NCBI RefSeq assembly: GCF_937616625.2
Contig: NC_065575.1
Span: 7,385,501 to 7,449,500, forward strand
Direction: 5' to 3'
DNA length: 64,000 nucleotides
From: Mercurialis annua
Taxonomy: Eukaryota > Streptophyta > Magnoliopsida > Malpighiales > Euphorbiaceae
The stretch's first letter is position 1. Each line of letters starts with the position of its first letter. Of this stretch, positions 46,299 to 63,839 are shown piece by piece. The notes under the pieces are model-generated. The model was not told the origin of the DNA and made no database searches. It was given only the letters and a program-made list of their open reading frames with translations. The translations under genes and the position numbers were made by a program.

Positions 46299-46392
46299 CA
46301 TATTGTTGGGAAACGCTTATTAGAAAAATTGAACTTATAACCTAGTATATGAATGTGTAGGATTATACCAGTTGAACTATAATTCATTGGTA
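46299..46392 (-). mobile_element. tRNA-derived SINE copy, diverged
   Basis: On the minus strand it reads TGAATTATAGTTCAACTGGTATAAT, then AGGTTATAAGTTCAATTTTTC and AAGCGTTTCCC. This is the same head-and-tail plan as the SINE at 17965. Confidence 0.55.
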
Positions 46393-47373
46393 CATACAAA
46401 CTTTTAAAACATGCCAAATGATATGATTTTAAAGAGCCTGATTAAAATTCGCCTTAAACTAAACGATTTGACGGAAAAAAACCAGTTACAAACCAAGAAT
46501 CGAATTGGGAATTTAGTTTCTATAGTAAACTATTAATAAAAAAATAGCAATAGATTAGAAATAAAAAAAATGAAGAATATGGAAGACTTGATTAAAGCTA
46601 ATTAGGATTAGTTAGAATTTTAATTATAATTAATTAGAGTTAATTATGTTTAATTAAAAATTTATTTTTTTTCTGTAAGAAGGGTTAATTTAGTTCTGGT
46701 TTTGTCAACTTTTAAGTTGAAATGACCGATTCACTCAAAATTGACTTTTTCTTAAAGAGGAAAGGTACAAAGTGAAAAGAAATGGCTAAAAAAGTTTGTA
46801 AAACTTCAATTAAAAAATAAAACAATTTGAGTAGGCTATATTAAAAATGTTATCTGAGATATTTGATCTGATTTTGAAATATCAAAAGTTTATTTGAAAT
46901 TGAAAATTCATACAGAATCTTAAACCATAGAAAAATATTTCTCTCTTTTGGCCGAACGTGTATTTCGTATAACCGTTACGCCACCTTATTTTTACGACAA
47001 ACTAATGAGTGTTTGTGATATTTTTTTTAATTTTTTTATCATTTAATTTTATACATGGATAACACATTATTAGTTTACTACACGAATAACATATTACAAT
47101 AGCTGTGTTGTATAACTTTATCTTTTAGCTAGAGATGTGCAACTTGAGTATGTGGGTTATGAATTTTGAAAAACTCATTTTTGTAGTGAATTTTTTTAAA
47201 AAATTGAATAATTAATTTTACTTTAGAAATACTATCTCATCCAAAATTCATGGGTTGCATAACCCATGTTTGAACACCCCTACTTTTGGCCATCTGAAAT
47301 ATTTTTTCAGATAAATGACATGGATATTTCACGTAAGACAGAGAGTAAGGACGTGAAGTGTTTTATTAAAACT

Positions 47374-48305
47374 AAAACAAAGGATCAATTCACCCTCTCA
47401 ACTTGGCACGAAATATCAAATAAGTCATTCTCGACACTTTTAGTACAAACATACCCAAAAATTGCGTTTTTAGCTCAAATTAGCTCCTCTGGCAGAAAAA
47501 AAACTAAAAAAAAGAGTGAAATTGCTAATTTTACTAATTAATTCTAATTAACCATAATTCAAAATCTTAATTAAACGTAATTAAAATAAATTATTCTAAT
47601 TAAACACCTAAACTAATCAACTGAAAACCGCCACCACATGAACTCCCGCCGCACCTCTGCCAAGATTTCCGCCGGAAACCGCTCCTCGGACGAGGAGCTG
47701 CTGAGCAGCAGCTCTGCTCCTCTAACGTGGAGGAGCAACAACTCCTTGTTAGTGGAGCTGCTCCTCCTCCACGTTGGAGGAGCAGCAGCTCCTCGTTTCA
47801 GGCGAAACGGTTCAGGCGAGGAGCTCTGCTGCCTGAAATACGGCAGATCTGTTGCTCCTCAGACGAGGAGCAGCTCCTCCCTTGAGGAGATGGAAGTTAA
47901 GGCTGGATGGTGGTGGTGGCAGATGGTGGTCGGAAAAAATGTAAGAAAGGGGAGGAAAGAAGAAGATAGGAAGAAAAGGAAGAGGAAGAAGAAAGGAAAA
48001 AGGAAAAAGGATAAAGGATAAAACGTTCTTCTTTTTTTATTAAAAAACAAATTACTTATTAAATTTTTAAAATTAAAAGATATAATTGAAATTTAAAATT
48101 ATTAAGAATTGATTTGGAGATAAATAAAATATTAAAGGTGTTTTTGAAATTTTTACGGAGAGTGTATCTCACTTACTTGGGTGAAAGTGGGGCAGGGGCT
48201 TTTTGATATAAAAACGTAACTTTTGGGTTGTTTGTACCAAAAGCGGCGAAAATGACTTATTTGATATTTCGTGCCAAGTTGAGGGGGCGATTTGATCCTT
48301 TGTTC
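47374..48305. mobile_element. 932-bp TIR element, same family as 15407-16003
   Basis: The ends ACAAAGGATCAATTCACCC and GGGGGCGATTTGATCCTTTGT extend inward about 95 bases with few mismatches (GGCACGAAATATCAAATAAG on both arms). The flanks ATTAAAACT/ATTAAAAGT (47365-47373, 48306-48314) match at eight of nine bases. The interior is GC-rich and built of GAGGAGC/GCTCCTC repeats. A 127-codon frame there (47638-48021) is low-complexity and probably not a gene. Confidence 0.75.
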
Positions 48306-48438
48306 ATTAAAAGTATTTAAGGTGGTGATTTCAACTATTTCCACATATGCTTCCTTTTCTTATAGTAGTGAATTTTAGTTTAAAGGGTAAAGTATTAATG
48401 AAATACGCAAATAGCAAGACATTAGAAACAAAAAGAAA

Positions 48439-54263
<5,825 letters not shown>

Positions 54264-54496
54264 AACCTTTGTAAATCAATTTTGTAACTTATTAGGTTCT
54301 TATGCACTAATAGTAGTCTTGTTTTTAAGAGGAAAATTAGGGCTTGCATTTTTTCAAAAGTAAACACAATTAGCAAATGGATTAGAATACTCTTAGGTTT
54401 TGATAGACAATATTTAAATTTGCAATTAATTATATTCAAGTGATTAAATATCACGTCTTCTTTTTTGAGAGAGAAATATCACATGTTTTTACCAAT

Positions 54497-54590
54497 GAGT
54501 TATAGTTTAAATAGTATAAGCGTTGAGCTGCATGCTACGTTGTAGGTTTAATTTATTGTACAAACGCTTTCCCTTCCAATTATCAAATAC
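54497..54590 (+). mobile_element. tRNA-derived SINE copy, diverged
   Basis: GAGTTATAGTTTAAATAGTATAA (A-box region) and GTAGGTTTAATTTATTGTAC with AAACGCTTTCCCTTCC, parallel to the SINE at 17965. Confidence 0.5.
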
Positions 54591-54976
54591 ATAATGCTTT
54601 CCAATTATCAAAAAGATAGTACTACATAATGCTACTACTTGATTTATATATAAAAAAAATTATAAAGTAATTCATGAAATTTTGTTAAATTATATTTTAT
54701 CTATGTGTTTGTTTTAAAATGTTCAACAAATGGAAATGGAGAGAGTAATCAAATCTACATTTCTCTTTAAAATATAAAAAAATATTATTATTTTAAAATT
54801 AAGTAGTCATTAAGATTAATTTTATGTATTTTCTTAAATACTAAAATGATAACAACTTAACAAGCACTTCAACGTGAGAACTATAAAACTCTATAAATTT
54901 GGAACTGTTTGAAGCAATTTTTAGTTATTGAATGAAAATTAAGCAAAAATGAAAATAATTTAGAATGTGTTTTTTT

Positions 54977-55325
54977 GGCCAAATGTCGTAAAAAGGCCAA
55001 ACCTTTCACAAAAGTTTCAGAAAAGTCATGACCTTTCAATTTTATCGATTTTGGCCAAAAATTGATTATTTGATTTCACAAAAGTCCTGACCTTTCAATT
55101 TTGTCGATTTTGGCCAAAAATGGATTATTTGGTTTCACAAAAATCTTGACCTTTCAATATATGTGCATGCCACGTAGGCGTCACATAGGCAAAATTGAAA
55201 TCAAATTGAGAGTTGGCCACAATTGAAACCAAATAATCTGTTTTTGGCCAAAATCGACAAAATTGAAAGGTCAGGACTTTTGTGAAATTTTTATGAAAGG
55301 TTTGGCCTTTTTACGACATTTGGCC
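54977..55325. mobile_element. 349-bp TIR element with internal tandem repeats on one side
   Basis: The left GGCCAAATGTCGTAAAAAGG and right complement (ending GGCC at 55325) are almost perfect over about 40 bases. Inside the left half a unit of about 57 bases (GACCTTTCAATTTTGTCGAT then TTGGCCAAAAATGGATTATT) occurs two to three times; the right half carries one. T-rich flanks hide any duplication. It lies between PARG and the MRL7-like gene. Confidence 0.65.
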
Positions 55326-55449
55326 TTTTTTTTTGTCTTTCAATTCAAGAATTACATGATAAGGGCTAAAATGAAATAAATTGTATAGATTAGAGTCAAA
55401 TGAATAAATTTAGTAAATAAAATCGCAATAAACAAAGCTTATCCTGTTT

Positions 55450-56407
55450 TACAGTCTGCTTGGGAGCTTTAGTTGGAGGCTAAGCGAACAAGAGACAGTC
55501 ACCAGCAAAGATTCTACTTCTTCTGAGCTTCATTTTCATTACCACATTTGCCAAGTGGTAAGCAAATCTTTCTTACTTCACTTCAACTTTTATCTCACTT
55601 CCTGCTTGTCAAGCAAAAGGCTTCATATAAATTTCAAGAAATGATATTACATATACTTTTAATGATGGGAATTCAATTTCTCGTACCACCCTTTAATGCA
55701 AATGTAAGAAAATAGTTGAAAAAACAAGGGTTTGGTGAGAAAAGCATGCTTATAGTCATATGCAAATTTCAATTTCAGGATTTTAATGATTCTTTGGTGT
55801 TTATTGAATGTCTTGGGCTAGGGTAAGCTAGATAGTTATTGGCATGTGTATTTTATCAAGCTTTATGATGTAACTTTGTTAGAGATGATAATAACATCAT
55901 AGTTTCATCTAAAAGTTTGGACTTTTTTATCTTTCAACTTTTGGATGAATTGGTTATTTGATATGGTAACGGAGTATCTGTGATGGAATGGTTCAAAATT
56001 TGATACTTGGTAACTCATTTGATTAATATAATGCAAAAGTATAGTGGATATGTGCTTGTTCGCTATTTTAACTCAATGGGAACTAACGTGCGATTATGTT
56101 AGAGATGATAATAAAATTATAGTTTGAATTTTTGCGTAACAAACTTGAGTGAATTTTCTTGGGGTTTAATTGCATCTTCAGTGGAATTTTGACTTGCCGG
56201 CTCTCTTTATAAAGTAGCCTAATTCGTATGTTGAAATTTAGCATAATACTTATATGACTTGTCTAATATTTTACTTATGTGATTTCAAGTTCTTTTTATT
56301 TATTCATGTTAATATGTCTGTTTCATTTGCAGTTTTCTTTAGTTCTTTTCTTATTATATTAATCTATATATTTCTGATGTTGTTTTTAATGGAATTTGAT
56401 TTTGTAG
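55450..56407 (+). other. 5' UTR exon and leader intron of MRL7-like gene
   Basis: A leader exon of about 55450-55557 ends CCAAGTG before GTAAGCAAAT. The intron ends TTTTGTAG at 56407, two bases before the start ATG at 56410. Confidence 0.5.
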
Positions 56408-56409
56408 AA

Positions 56410-58143
56410 ATGGCACTGCAACATACATTAAAGCTTCAAAATTTATTTTTATCTCATTCTAAAGCAAAACGAAGCAACACCGAGGTATCATCTTGTTATT
56501 ATCGTCACCAATCAAAGTTTTCCAGGATTCCTTTGCTGGTATGTTCCTACTTACTTACCAGCTATTCATTTGTGTTAGACAATTGATGTTATCATGAGAA
56601 TATCCAGAATTGTTTTCAATAGTTTGAATGAAAAATGTCTTCTTCAAAGCTGCAGGGTGGTAAATTCAGAAGCAGTCAAGTGAGAGCAATTCGAACAGCG
56701 GAAACTTTGAGGTCTGATGATGGAAAGAAAAAGCGACGAGAAGATTCTAGTGACAGTGATGAGGAAGATGATGATCCCTCAACAAGAAGAGACAAGGTAA
56801 ATGACCCGTATCTTATGGATGCTGAAGAGAGACGTGACTGGAGAAGAAAAATTAGAGAAATGTTGGTTAAGCATCCCGATGTTGATGAGGAGATTAATGC
56901 TGAAGAAAAAAAGATAAAGTTGCAAAAGCTACTAGATGATTACCCCCTTTCAGTGGAGGAAGATGACCCTGATTGGCCTGAAGATGATGATGGGTGGGGA
57001 TTCAACTTGGGTCAATTCTTCGATAAGATTACTATCAAGAACAAGAAGAAGGACGACGACGATGAAAATTATGACAGTGAAAATGAGATAGTATGGCAAG
57101 ATGACAATTACATTCGTCCAATCAAAGACATTACCACTGCAGAATGGGAGGAAACTGTGTTCAAAGATATCAGTCCTTTGATCATCCTAGTGCATAATCG
57201 CTATAAAAGGTTTCGCTGCTTTTTCCTCCCATGTCTACATGTTTTTAATCCTTTTAAATGTGTTTCATTTGATTCGTTTACTGTAAAAAATGCATTTTTT
57301 TTTTCTGTTTAGATTCACTAACCGATGAATTTCATTTGTTGCTGCCCTTTTCGCAAGCTGTTACCCGGTTTTCATTATCATGTTATATGCGTTCTGAGAT
57401 TTACCCGTTTTTAGTCTGAAATTTGCTATATTTTCTGTCTTCTGATTCTAAATTTATGCAAGATTCCTCTCAATTAACATAAACCATTATAATTTAGCAT
57501 GATATAACTTAATACGGTGTGTGTTTAATGCTTGCCAGAGAGGAAACACATTGTGCTATTCAACGTTTGCTGCATTCATAGTATTCAATTGCTGTTAACT
57601 CTTCACCTAAATTTTTATTGTCACCAGACCAAAGGAAAATGAAAGGATTCGAGACGAACTGGAGAAGGCTGTGCATATCATATGGAACTGCAGACTACCG
57701 TCACCACGAGTAAGTAAAGACGTTTTGCATCCCTGGTCCCTTCCGTTGAATCCATTCCTTTGCATAGATTCCTTTTTCTGATATTTCTTTCCATACACAG
57801 TGTGTTGCGGTTGATGCTGTTGTCCAGACCAATTTAGTCTCTGCTCTCAACGTGTCTGTTTTCCCAGAAGTTATTTTCACTAAAGCCGGGAAGATCTTGT
57901 ACCGTGAAAAAGGTAATTCCCGAATTCATTAATTTGAGATATGGTGTCTTCAGTTTATTTATCTATGTTCTATTATGGAGTTGAGATTTGTTCTCACATC
58001 TCTCTCCCTATTCAGTGACTCGAAATGCGGACGAGCTTTCAAAAATGATGGCCTACTTCTATTATGGAGCTGGCAAACCGCCTTGTTTGAATGGCGCTGG
58101 TGACAGTCAGGAATCGATTCCATCTGTTGCTATCAGGAACTAA
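56410..58143 (+). CDS. MRL7/RCB-NCP family thioredoxin-fold regulator of plastid transcription (five exons)
   Basis: Exons 56410-56538, 56656-57209, 57628-57709, 57801-57912 and 58016-58143 join to 334 residues. Arabidopsis has two members: MRL7/SVR4/RCB (At4g28590) and MRL7-L/NCP (At2g31840). They are dual-targeted to plastid and nucleus and promote PEP (plastid RNA polymerase) assembly and phytochrome signalling. A Ser/Lys transit-type N-terminus (1-60) is followed by a Lys/Asp-rich charged stretch (70-100) with possible nuclear-localisation character, the PDVDEEINAEEKK helix, the WPEDDDGWGFN motif, and a C-terminal thioredoxin-like fold (about 205-310). That fold has the SVFPEVIF cis-Pro loop but no CxxC redox pair, so redox activity is unlikely. 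Neighbouring PARG and RAP suggest the At2g31840 (NCP) orthologue, but this is inference. Confidence 0.88.
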
Positions 58144-58562
58144 AAATGCTCAAATAATGATTGTACAGCCACTTCAGTAGAAGTGAATCAATTCTGTGCA
58201 ACAAATGCAAAATTTGCTATGATGCAGTTCCTTCTACAATTGGCTTAGTGTAAAAAATGTTACTAATTTAATGAGTTTAGATATGCATAAAATAAAGTTT
58301 GAGCTTTTAGTTTAATGTTTGTACTCTTCACTTGAACCAATAAACTTTCAAGCAAGATATCCTATAAATAATTAATTCTCAGTTATTACAACCAAAGAAA
58401 AATTTGAAAACTTTACAAATTAAGATCAGCAGGTACAAAAATTGGAAATTTTGATGGCAACTCTCTTCTTCTCCTTTTCTCTAACCTTAAAATTGTTAAA
58501 TAAATGATAATTTTAAGATAAGTATCTCTAAATTTGCATACAAATGCTACATGTATGATAGT

Positions 58563-60034
58563 TCAAGAATCTGTGTCGGATCCTGAATTTGACTCGGAAT
58601 CTGATTGGTATTCTGGTAGCTTAATTCTATTTGTATTGGCTACTAGTGGAGGGAGATCGTCATCATCACTTGAATCAAGCTCGTCATCTTCTTCTCGTAA
58701 CTCTGCCAGCTTCATTGTATTCATATTGGCTTCTAACTGAGGGAGTCTTTCATCACCATCGGAATCATGCTTATCATCTTCTTGTTTCTGGGTATTCTTC
58801 TGCAAACTTGCATCGGGATTATTTGAAGTTGTAGACTGGAAAAAGTCCACCCTGCATCAGTGATACATCTCAGAAATGAGAAAATAGAACAATCTATCGG
58901 CAACGAAAAGCAGAACGTCGCAAACTACGAAGTATGACATAGAAGAATGAAACATGTAAGATCTGGTTAACGCAGTTGGAAGACAATCTTGCTCAAGTTT
59001 TCCCACTTAAAATGCAAGTAACTTTAGATATACTCAATTTTATTTGAAAATTGGTGATCATATAAAGAAGAAAACAAAAGATAAAAAGAAGACCAAGATC
59101 ACTATTAATCTTAGGGAAAACAAGATCCTCAAGATTCTAGCAGTAGTAACTCATAAGCTATATCTATTATGTACTCTCTGTTGCATATACTTAATTGAAG
59201 AAACATCAATTAATAGTACGAGGTCTAAACACTTCAAGAAGAATACATATTCAACATGCCTCAGTACAATCAAAAAAATAATTTGTTTGAGAGACGCACA
59301 CTATTCAAAGCAAAAATACAATTAAGAACATCTACATTTGATGAAAGGCTGAAATGGAGAAGAGCAAAAATAAAGTTTTGGGAAATTCGGGAACAGAAAC
59401 AAAATGCTGACATATTATTACATATAGCAGGGTAGCAACAGCACATCATTTAACAATGTTACTGGCTGTGTTAGCTATGATGCATGGAAGCTGCTTCTTC
59501 GAATATAAAAGCTTTTTTAAAAAGTTGGAAACTTCGAAAAATACCATCTGCTGCGCCCATTGCCATATCTCCACATTTCAGTGTTTCCAATTTATAGCAA
59601 CCCAGGTTTTAAGTTAGAATACGAAAGAAATAAATCATACCATTGAGGAGATTTCTGAAGAAGACGAACTTGATCATAAAAAAGAACTCGAGAAACAATG
59701 CAAGCCACCTTGCTACCAGACTCCAATGCCTTTTCTTTTCCACTTTCATCAACTACAACAAAACTCCCTGCAATACAACACATAATAATTAACTAACTCA
59801 ATAGTATTACAATTAATTTGAAGGATTGAAAGAAGAAGAAGAACCTCGTTTGATCCAGATGCTCTTTTGGAACTTAGCCGGAAACAATGCCAACAATTTC
59901 TGATCTTTTGCGTCCATTACCTCAACGATATTGGAACCTCTAAGAGAGACGACTTTCATAATAGTTTGACCATCTTCAAGAATCAAACCATGTTCTGTTG
60001 TTGCTCTCTTCATATTCTTCCTTCCTGCTTTCAT
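58563..60034 (-). CDS. EIF1AD: EIF1AD-like OB-fold RNA-binding protein (three exons)
   Basis: Exons 60034-59845, 59767-59641 and 58851-58563 join to 201 residues. The N-terminal two thirds form an eIF1A-type S1/OB-fold: VVSLRGSNIVEVMDA, LLALFPAKFQKSIWIKRG, then FVVVDES and a VLFYDQVRLLQK end (about 20-105). The C-terminal tail (110-201) is acidic and Ser-rich, with two related blocks (ERLPQLEANMNTMKLAE and DLPPLVANTNRIKLPEY), a small internal duplication. The family is the eukaryotic EIF1AD/Obelix group (Arabidopsis At2g40780 from memory). In animals EIF1AD acts in late 40S ribosomal subunit maturation; the plant role is inferred. A leader intron is likely (acceptor GTTTACAG near 60087). Confidence 0.88.
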
Positions 60035-60087
60035 TGTTTATTTAATCTACGAGTTTTATCGACGACCCAGTATGTCACGCTTCACCT

Positions 60088-60600
60088 GTAAACAATAGAG
60101 GGACATTCCGTTCGTCATTGTTGGTCAAAGTATATTGAAAGCTTCGAAATTCTTAGGGTTTTTGAAATCTAAATGAACAATTTTATAAGTGTCCTGAAAT
60201 TGAATTGGACCAAAGTTTGATATTTTTTTTCAATTTATTCCGTTTTAGTCTAAATCTTAATGTAAATTTTCTTTTTTGAGAATTCTTGATGTATATTTCA
60301 ACAACCATTGAATTCCAACATCAGAAATAAGAACTAGTCAGCAAATAAAGCAAACTTAAAATATCACTCAAAAACAAGATCAATTTATGATGGACAAAAT
60401 ACAAAAAATTACCTAATTGCAGCAGATGGAGGAGCACAGCACGAAACAGTAGCTACAACGGCAGCGACGGATAGCGGCGGCAGAACGGCGCAGGACTAGC
60501 GGCGGGGGGAGGAACAGCAGTAGCAACGGCGGCAGAAGTTGGCGGGAAGGCACAGCACTAGCACTAGTAGAGGGGGCAAGAGATAATGTTTGTGTCTTGA
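60088..60600 (-). other. Leader intron and GC-rich 5' exon of EIF1AD-like gene
   Basis: On the minus strand a donor TTAG followed by GTAATTTTTT lies at about 60411-60415 and an acceptor TTTACAG at about 60087. The upstream exon area 60420-60560 is unusually GC-rich, with CGGCGGC/GCCGCCG and AGCAGTAGC repeats, in contrast to the AT-rich surroundings. Confidence 0.45.
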
Positions 60601-61382
60601 GTTTAGGTTGAAGATGATGAAAGTAAGAGAGAGGTTTAGGTTTGCATTACATTATTTTCTTTTCTTTTATTTAGTTTTGGTTGTAGATTAAAATTAAGTA
60701 GTTTCACTTAAAATTATAAAACATACATATTGTAAAAGTTAATATATTAAATATTTGAAGTAATAAATAATTTTAGTGAAAACAAATAAATAAATTTAAT
60801 GAAAATAATTTAGAATTCATTTGAGGAATAATACACATTAAATTAAAAATAATTTATTAAAATTAATAAGTCAATTACGGAACTAATAACCGGATTTATC
60901 CATGAACGAGATGGTTTATCCATAGTCGAGCTCATATATGATCAAGCACGTGATTTCTTAATCGAGCTTATATAGAGTAGTTGATTTTAAAAGTGCCTAA
61001 AATATCTCTTTATTATATTTTGTTGATCAAATTTTGATTTGTTTTATTCTGGTTACTATATTTTTAATTTTTGTAACAAAAGTTTTTTAGTGACCTTTCT
61101 GTAATTTGAGGAAAGTTTAGTGATCTACAGAGTTTAATATCCGAGAAAATCTCACTCGGATGATCACATCATAAACAATCGATATTAATTTTATAAAAAT
61201 AAAAATAGAACAATTGTATAAAAATTACAAATTAAAAATAAGATATGAAATTGATACAATAGTAAAAGACTTGATACCATTCAGGCTTTTAACCCTTAGA
61301 TCATACAGTTCACAGTTTCAGCAGAAATGCATAATTCTTATGACAATATGCCTGTAAACATTCTTATATAATCATCAAGAAT
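60601..61382. other. Intergenic region
   Basis: AT-rich, no coding sequence. It contains the probable promoter of the EIF1AD-like gene and the 3' UTR of the secreted-protein gene. Confidence 0.35.
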
Positions 61383-63727
61383 TCACTCATTGCTAAGTCC
61401 ACAGCAGCAGAATGCTTTATGGTAATGAAATCGGAACGCGAAGAGCTGAAAAGGGTTCGAGCCATCGAACTTGCATTCAGATACACCAACTGTTTTCTTA
61501 TGGGACTTTCCGTGGAGAACTGTGAGGCATTTGCCTGTTCTACGAGACACCCAGAACCGAAATTCTCTGTGGTTTAGCTTCTTTGGCGGGTTTACGGATT
61601 TCCAGTCAGCTTCCGATAAGTTTTGTAGCGATTTCAATGAGCGAAGATTTACCTTGCCATGCTTGTCTACTGTTAGATAGGTTCCTCCATGTGAACATTT
61701 GTCCATGTAGTTTCTGAACCTGTTATACAATAAGTAATTAAGAGTCTGTTAGGTTAGCTCAAGTCTACTTTTGGTTAAATATTGCGGCAGGCTTACTCTG
61801 TCTAGGGGCCAATTATAGCAATGTAATTGAGTCAATTTAAGTCGCAAAAATGTCATATTCGAGTTCTATTTAATTAACTTTGACAAAAAAAAAGAGTTCT
61901 ATTTAATTAATAAAATTTGAAAATCGAAACTCGATAATTTGATCTAACTTGATTGAATTGTATTTTTGAAGTTTTGACCCGAGTTCGATAGAATAATTAA
62001 CTAGACTCGACTCGATTATTTATATAAAAAAATTAAAATAAAACACATTTTAATTTCAAAAATAATTTTTTTCTTAAAAATATACTATATGTAATTGTAT
62101 AAGATAAAACAGATTAATTAGAATTTGATCAGTCTTGGAAGCCGGTCTAGCCGAATATTCTGATATTGGAATTTGTCTTTTACCGTTTACAGATGTGAAA
62201 ATAATTTATCTTTAGTTTACATTTTAAAAGAGGAGAGTACTTGAAATTTTTCATAAGCGCTAGGTAGTAGACAACAATCTTCTAGATCGTGAGTTTAATT
62301 TCTCTCATAAGCGTTTCCTTTTTCCAATTATAAAATAAATTCATATATAATTGTTGTAACAAATAACAATACTAATTTATTTTATTAAAAGTAGAAAACT
62401 TGAATTTGAGTAAAAATACTTGTAAGTTCAAGTTCACGATTTATAATTTAATTCCTGTTCGAATTCGATCATGTTCTGTTTTAAAAGTTTGAATTCAACT
62501 TCAATAGAATAATCGAAAATCTGATCGATTCGGCTCAGCCCTACAATTTATTTATATAAAAATAATATTTTAAATTTTAATTCAATAGTACATATATTTA
62601 TACTATATATAAAAGCACGGATGGGGGGGAAACAGGCAAATTTACTGAATAATCCTTTTCAGTTTACTACTGAATAAAGGTTTTATAGTCAATAACTAAT
62701 TAGTTATTTAATTAATCACTATTGTAATTAAAATCCTAATTAGAATAGGTAGCTAAATTATCTCCAATTTAGTTTGTAGTATGTAAAATATAACTAAATT
62801 GTCTCCAAGTTAATAGGAATACCTATCTTTTAGTTTGATTGAACTATAAAATTAAAATATTATATTTGGTCAATATATTGTTATTCAAATTTCTATCTTA
62901 TTATTTTTAAAGATATTATTAATAAAATTAAATTAATTATTTAATTATGATGATTATAAAACCAAAAGAAGAATAAATTCAGTATGGAAAAAAATTTAAT
63001 AACCAAATATATTATATTTATTTTTACAAAAATTCTTAACTAATTTAATATTAATTATAAATAAAAAATTGATATAATTATAATAAATTTACTAATATTT
63101 TCATTGACGAGTTACGTTACGAGCCACGTGCATAGCACGTAATGCGAAACTAGTTAATTATAAAAGACACCAAACCGAAAAAATTAATTAGGCTCACGAG
63201 TATGTCGTGTTGAATATCTTAAATATATTAGAATTTGTTTCGACATGCAAGTGACTCTAATAGCTCGAAATCAATGTCGACTCAATCAAGTCAAATCAAT
63301 TCCGAATTAATCTTGAATAACTCACGAGTTAGCTCAATTCGGCACAACCGCTAATATCAACATTCTAGCTAGTTATGTAAATGGAATTATAAAATATTGA
63401 AGTGTACCTATGGTAGCCAGAAGCAGAACCAGAAGAGGATTCCCAGCCAAAGTAAGAATTAAATTTAGAGGAAGCACCACCTTTAAAATCAGGCACTGAA
63501 TAAACACTATTATCATTGACATCCACATAATCAGACTGCATGGCACCAGCAATCAGAGTGTCATCGTGTGCAGTCATATGCGGGTAAGCATCACTTGCTG
63601 GACATTGTTTTGTGTCACACTTTGAGCAATGCCCACAAAGCTTCGCACTTTTTGAACCATTTACAATATTACGAGAATTAATTATCATACCTAAAAGCAA
63701 GAACAAGAACATGCTGTGTCTAACCAT
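61383..63727 (-). CDS. Unrecognised secreted Cys-containing protein (two exons)
   Basis: Exon 1 63727-63408 and exon 2 61719-61383 join across phase 2 to 218 residues. Start chosen at the ATG of 63727: it follows a TATA box by about 80 bases and opens a clear signal peptide (MVRHSMFLFLLLGMIINS, cleavage near residue 24). A Cys cluster follows (CGHCSKCDTKQC, about 31-42), then a Ser/Gly-rich stretch with FNSYFGW (85-105). The exon 2 part (108-218) has a GTYLTVDKHGKVNL strand, RFWVSRRTGKCLTVL, VGVSECKFDGSNPFQLFAF and a CCCG end. The GKCLTV...C...PFQLFAF pattern is loosely like one beta-trefoil (ricin-B-type) repeat, but I do not assign a family. The intron (1688 bases) hosts a Helitron-like element and a SINE-like copy. 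Confidence 0.7.
62255..62335 (+). mobile_element. tRNA-derived SINE-like copy, diverged
   Basis: CTAGGTAGTAGACAACAA, then GATCGTGAGTTTAATTTCTC, CATAAGCGTTTCC and TTCCAATTATAAAA parallel the tail half of the SINE at 17965. Confidence 0.45.
62597..63153 (+). mobile_element. Helitron-like non-autonomous element (557 bp)
   Basis: TATACTATATATAAAAGCAC near the left end, the hairpin ACGTGC-ATA-GCACGT (63126-63140) and a terminal CTAG before T. The first two bases are TT instead of TC. Sister of 45726-46231; both share GGATGGGGGG near the 5' end and GACGAGT...CTACGAGCCACGTG near the 3' end. Lies in the intron of the secreted-protein gene. Confidence 0.7.
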
Positions 63728-63804
63728 TTTTGCAATCTTTAATTTTATTGTGGTTTCTTGTGTTGTTCTTATAATATTGTCTTGGGTTCTTGATTTTATC
63801 ACCT

Positions 63805-63814
63805 TATATATATA
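63805..63814 (-). promoter_or_regulatory. TATA box of secreted-protein gene
   Basis: TATATATATA on the minus strand, about 80 bases upstream of the chosen ATG. Confidence 0.6.
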
Positions 63815-63839
63815 GCTTTCTTTATCAATTTGATAGGAA

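Noticed and set aside
47638..48021. 127-codon frame in the 932-bp TIR element
   Set aside because: Built from GAGGAGC/GCTCCTC repeats and a Lys/Arg/Glu-rich tail; low-complexity and with no family match, so not called a gene.
59044..59325. 93-codon plus-strand frame
   Set aside because: Lies in intron 2 of the EIF1AD-like gene on the opposite strand, Lys-rich with no family signal.
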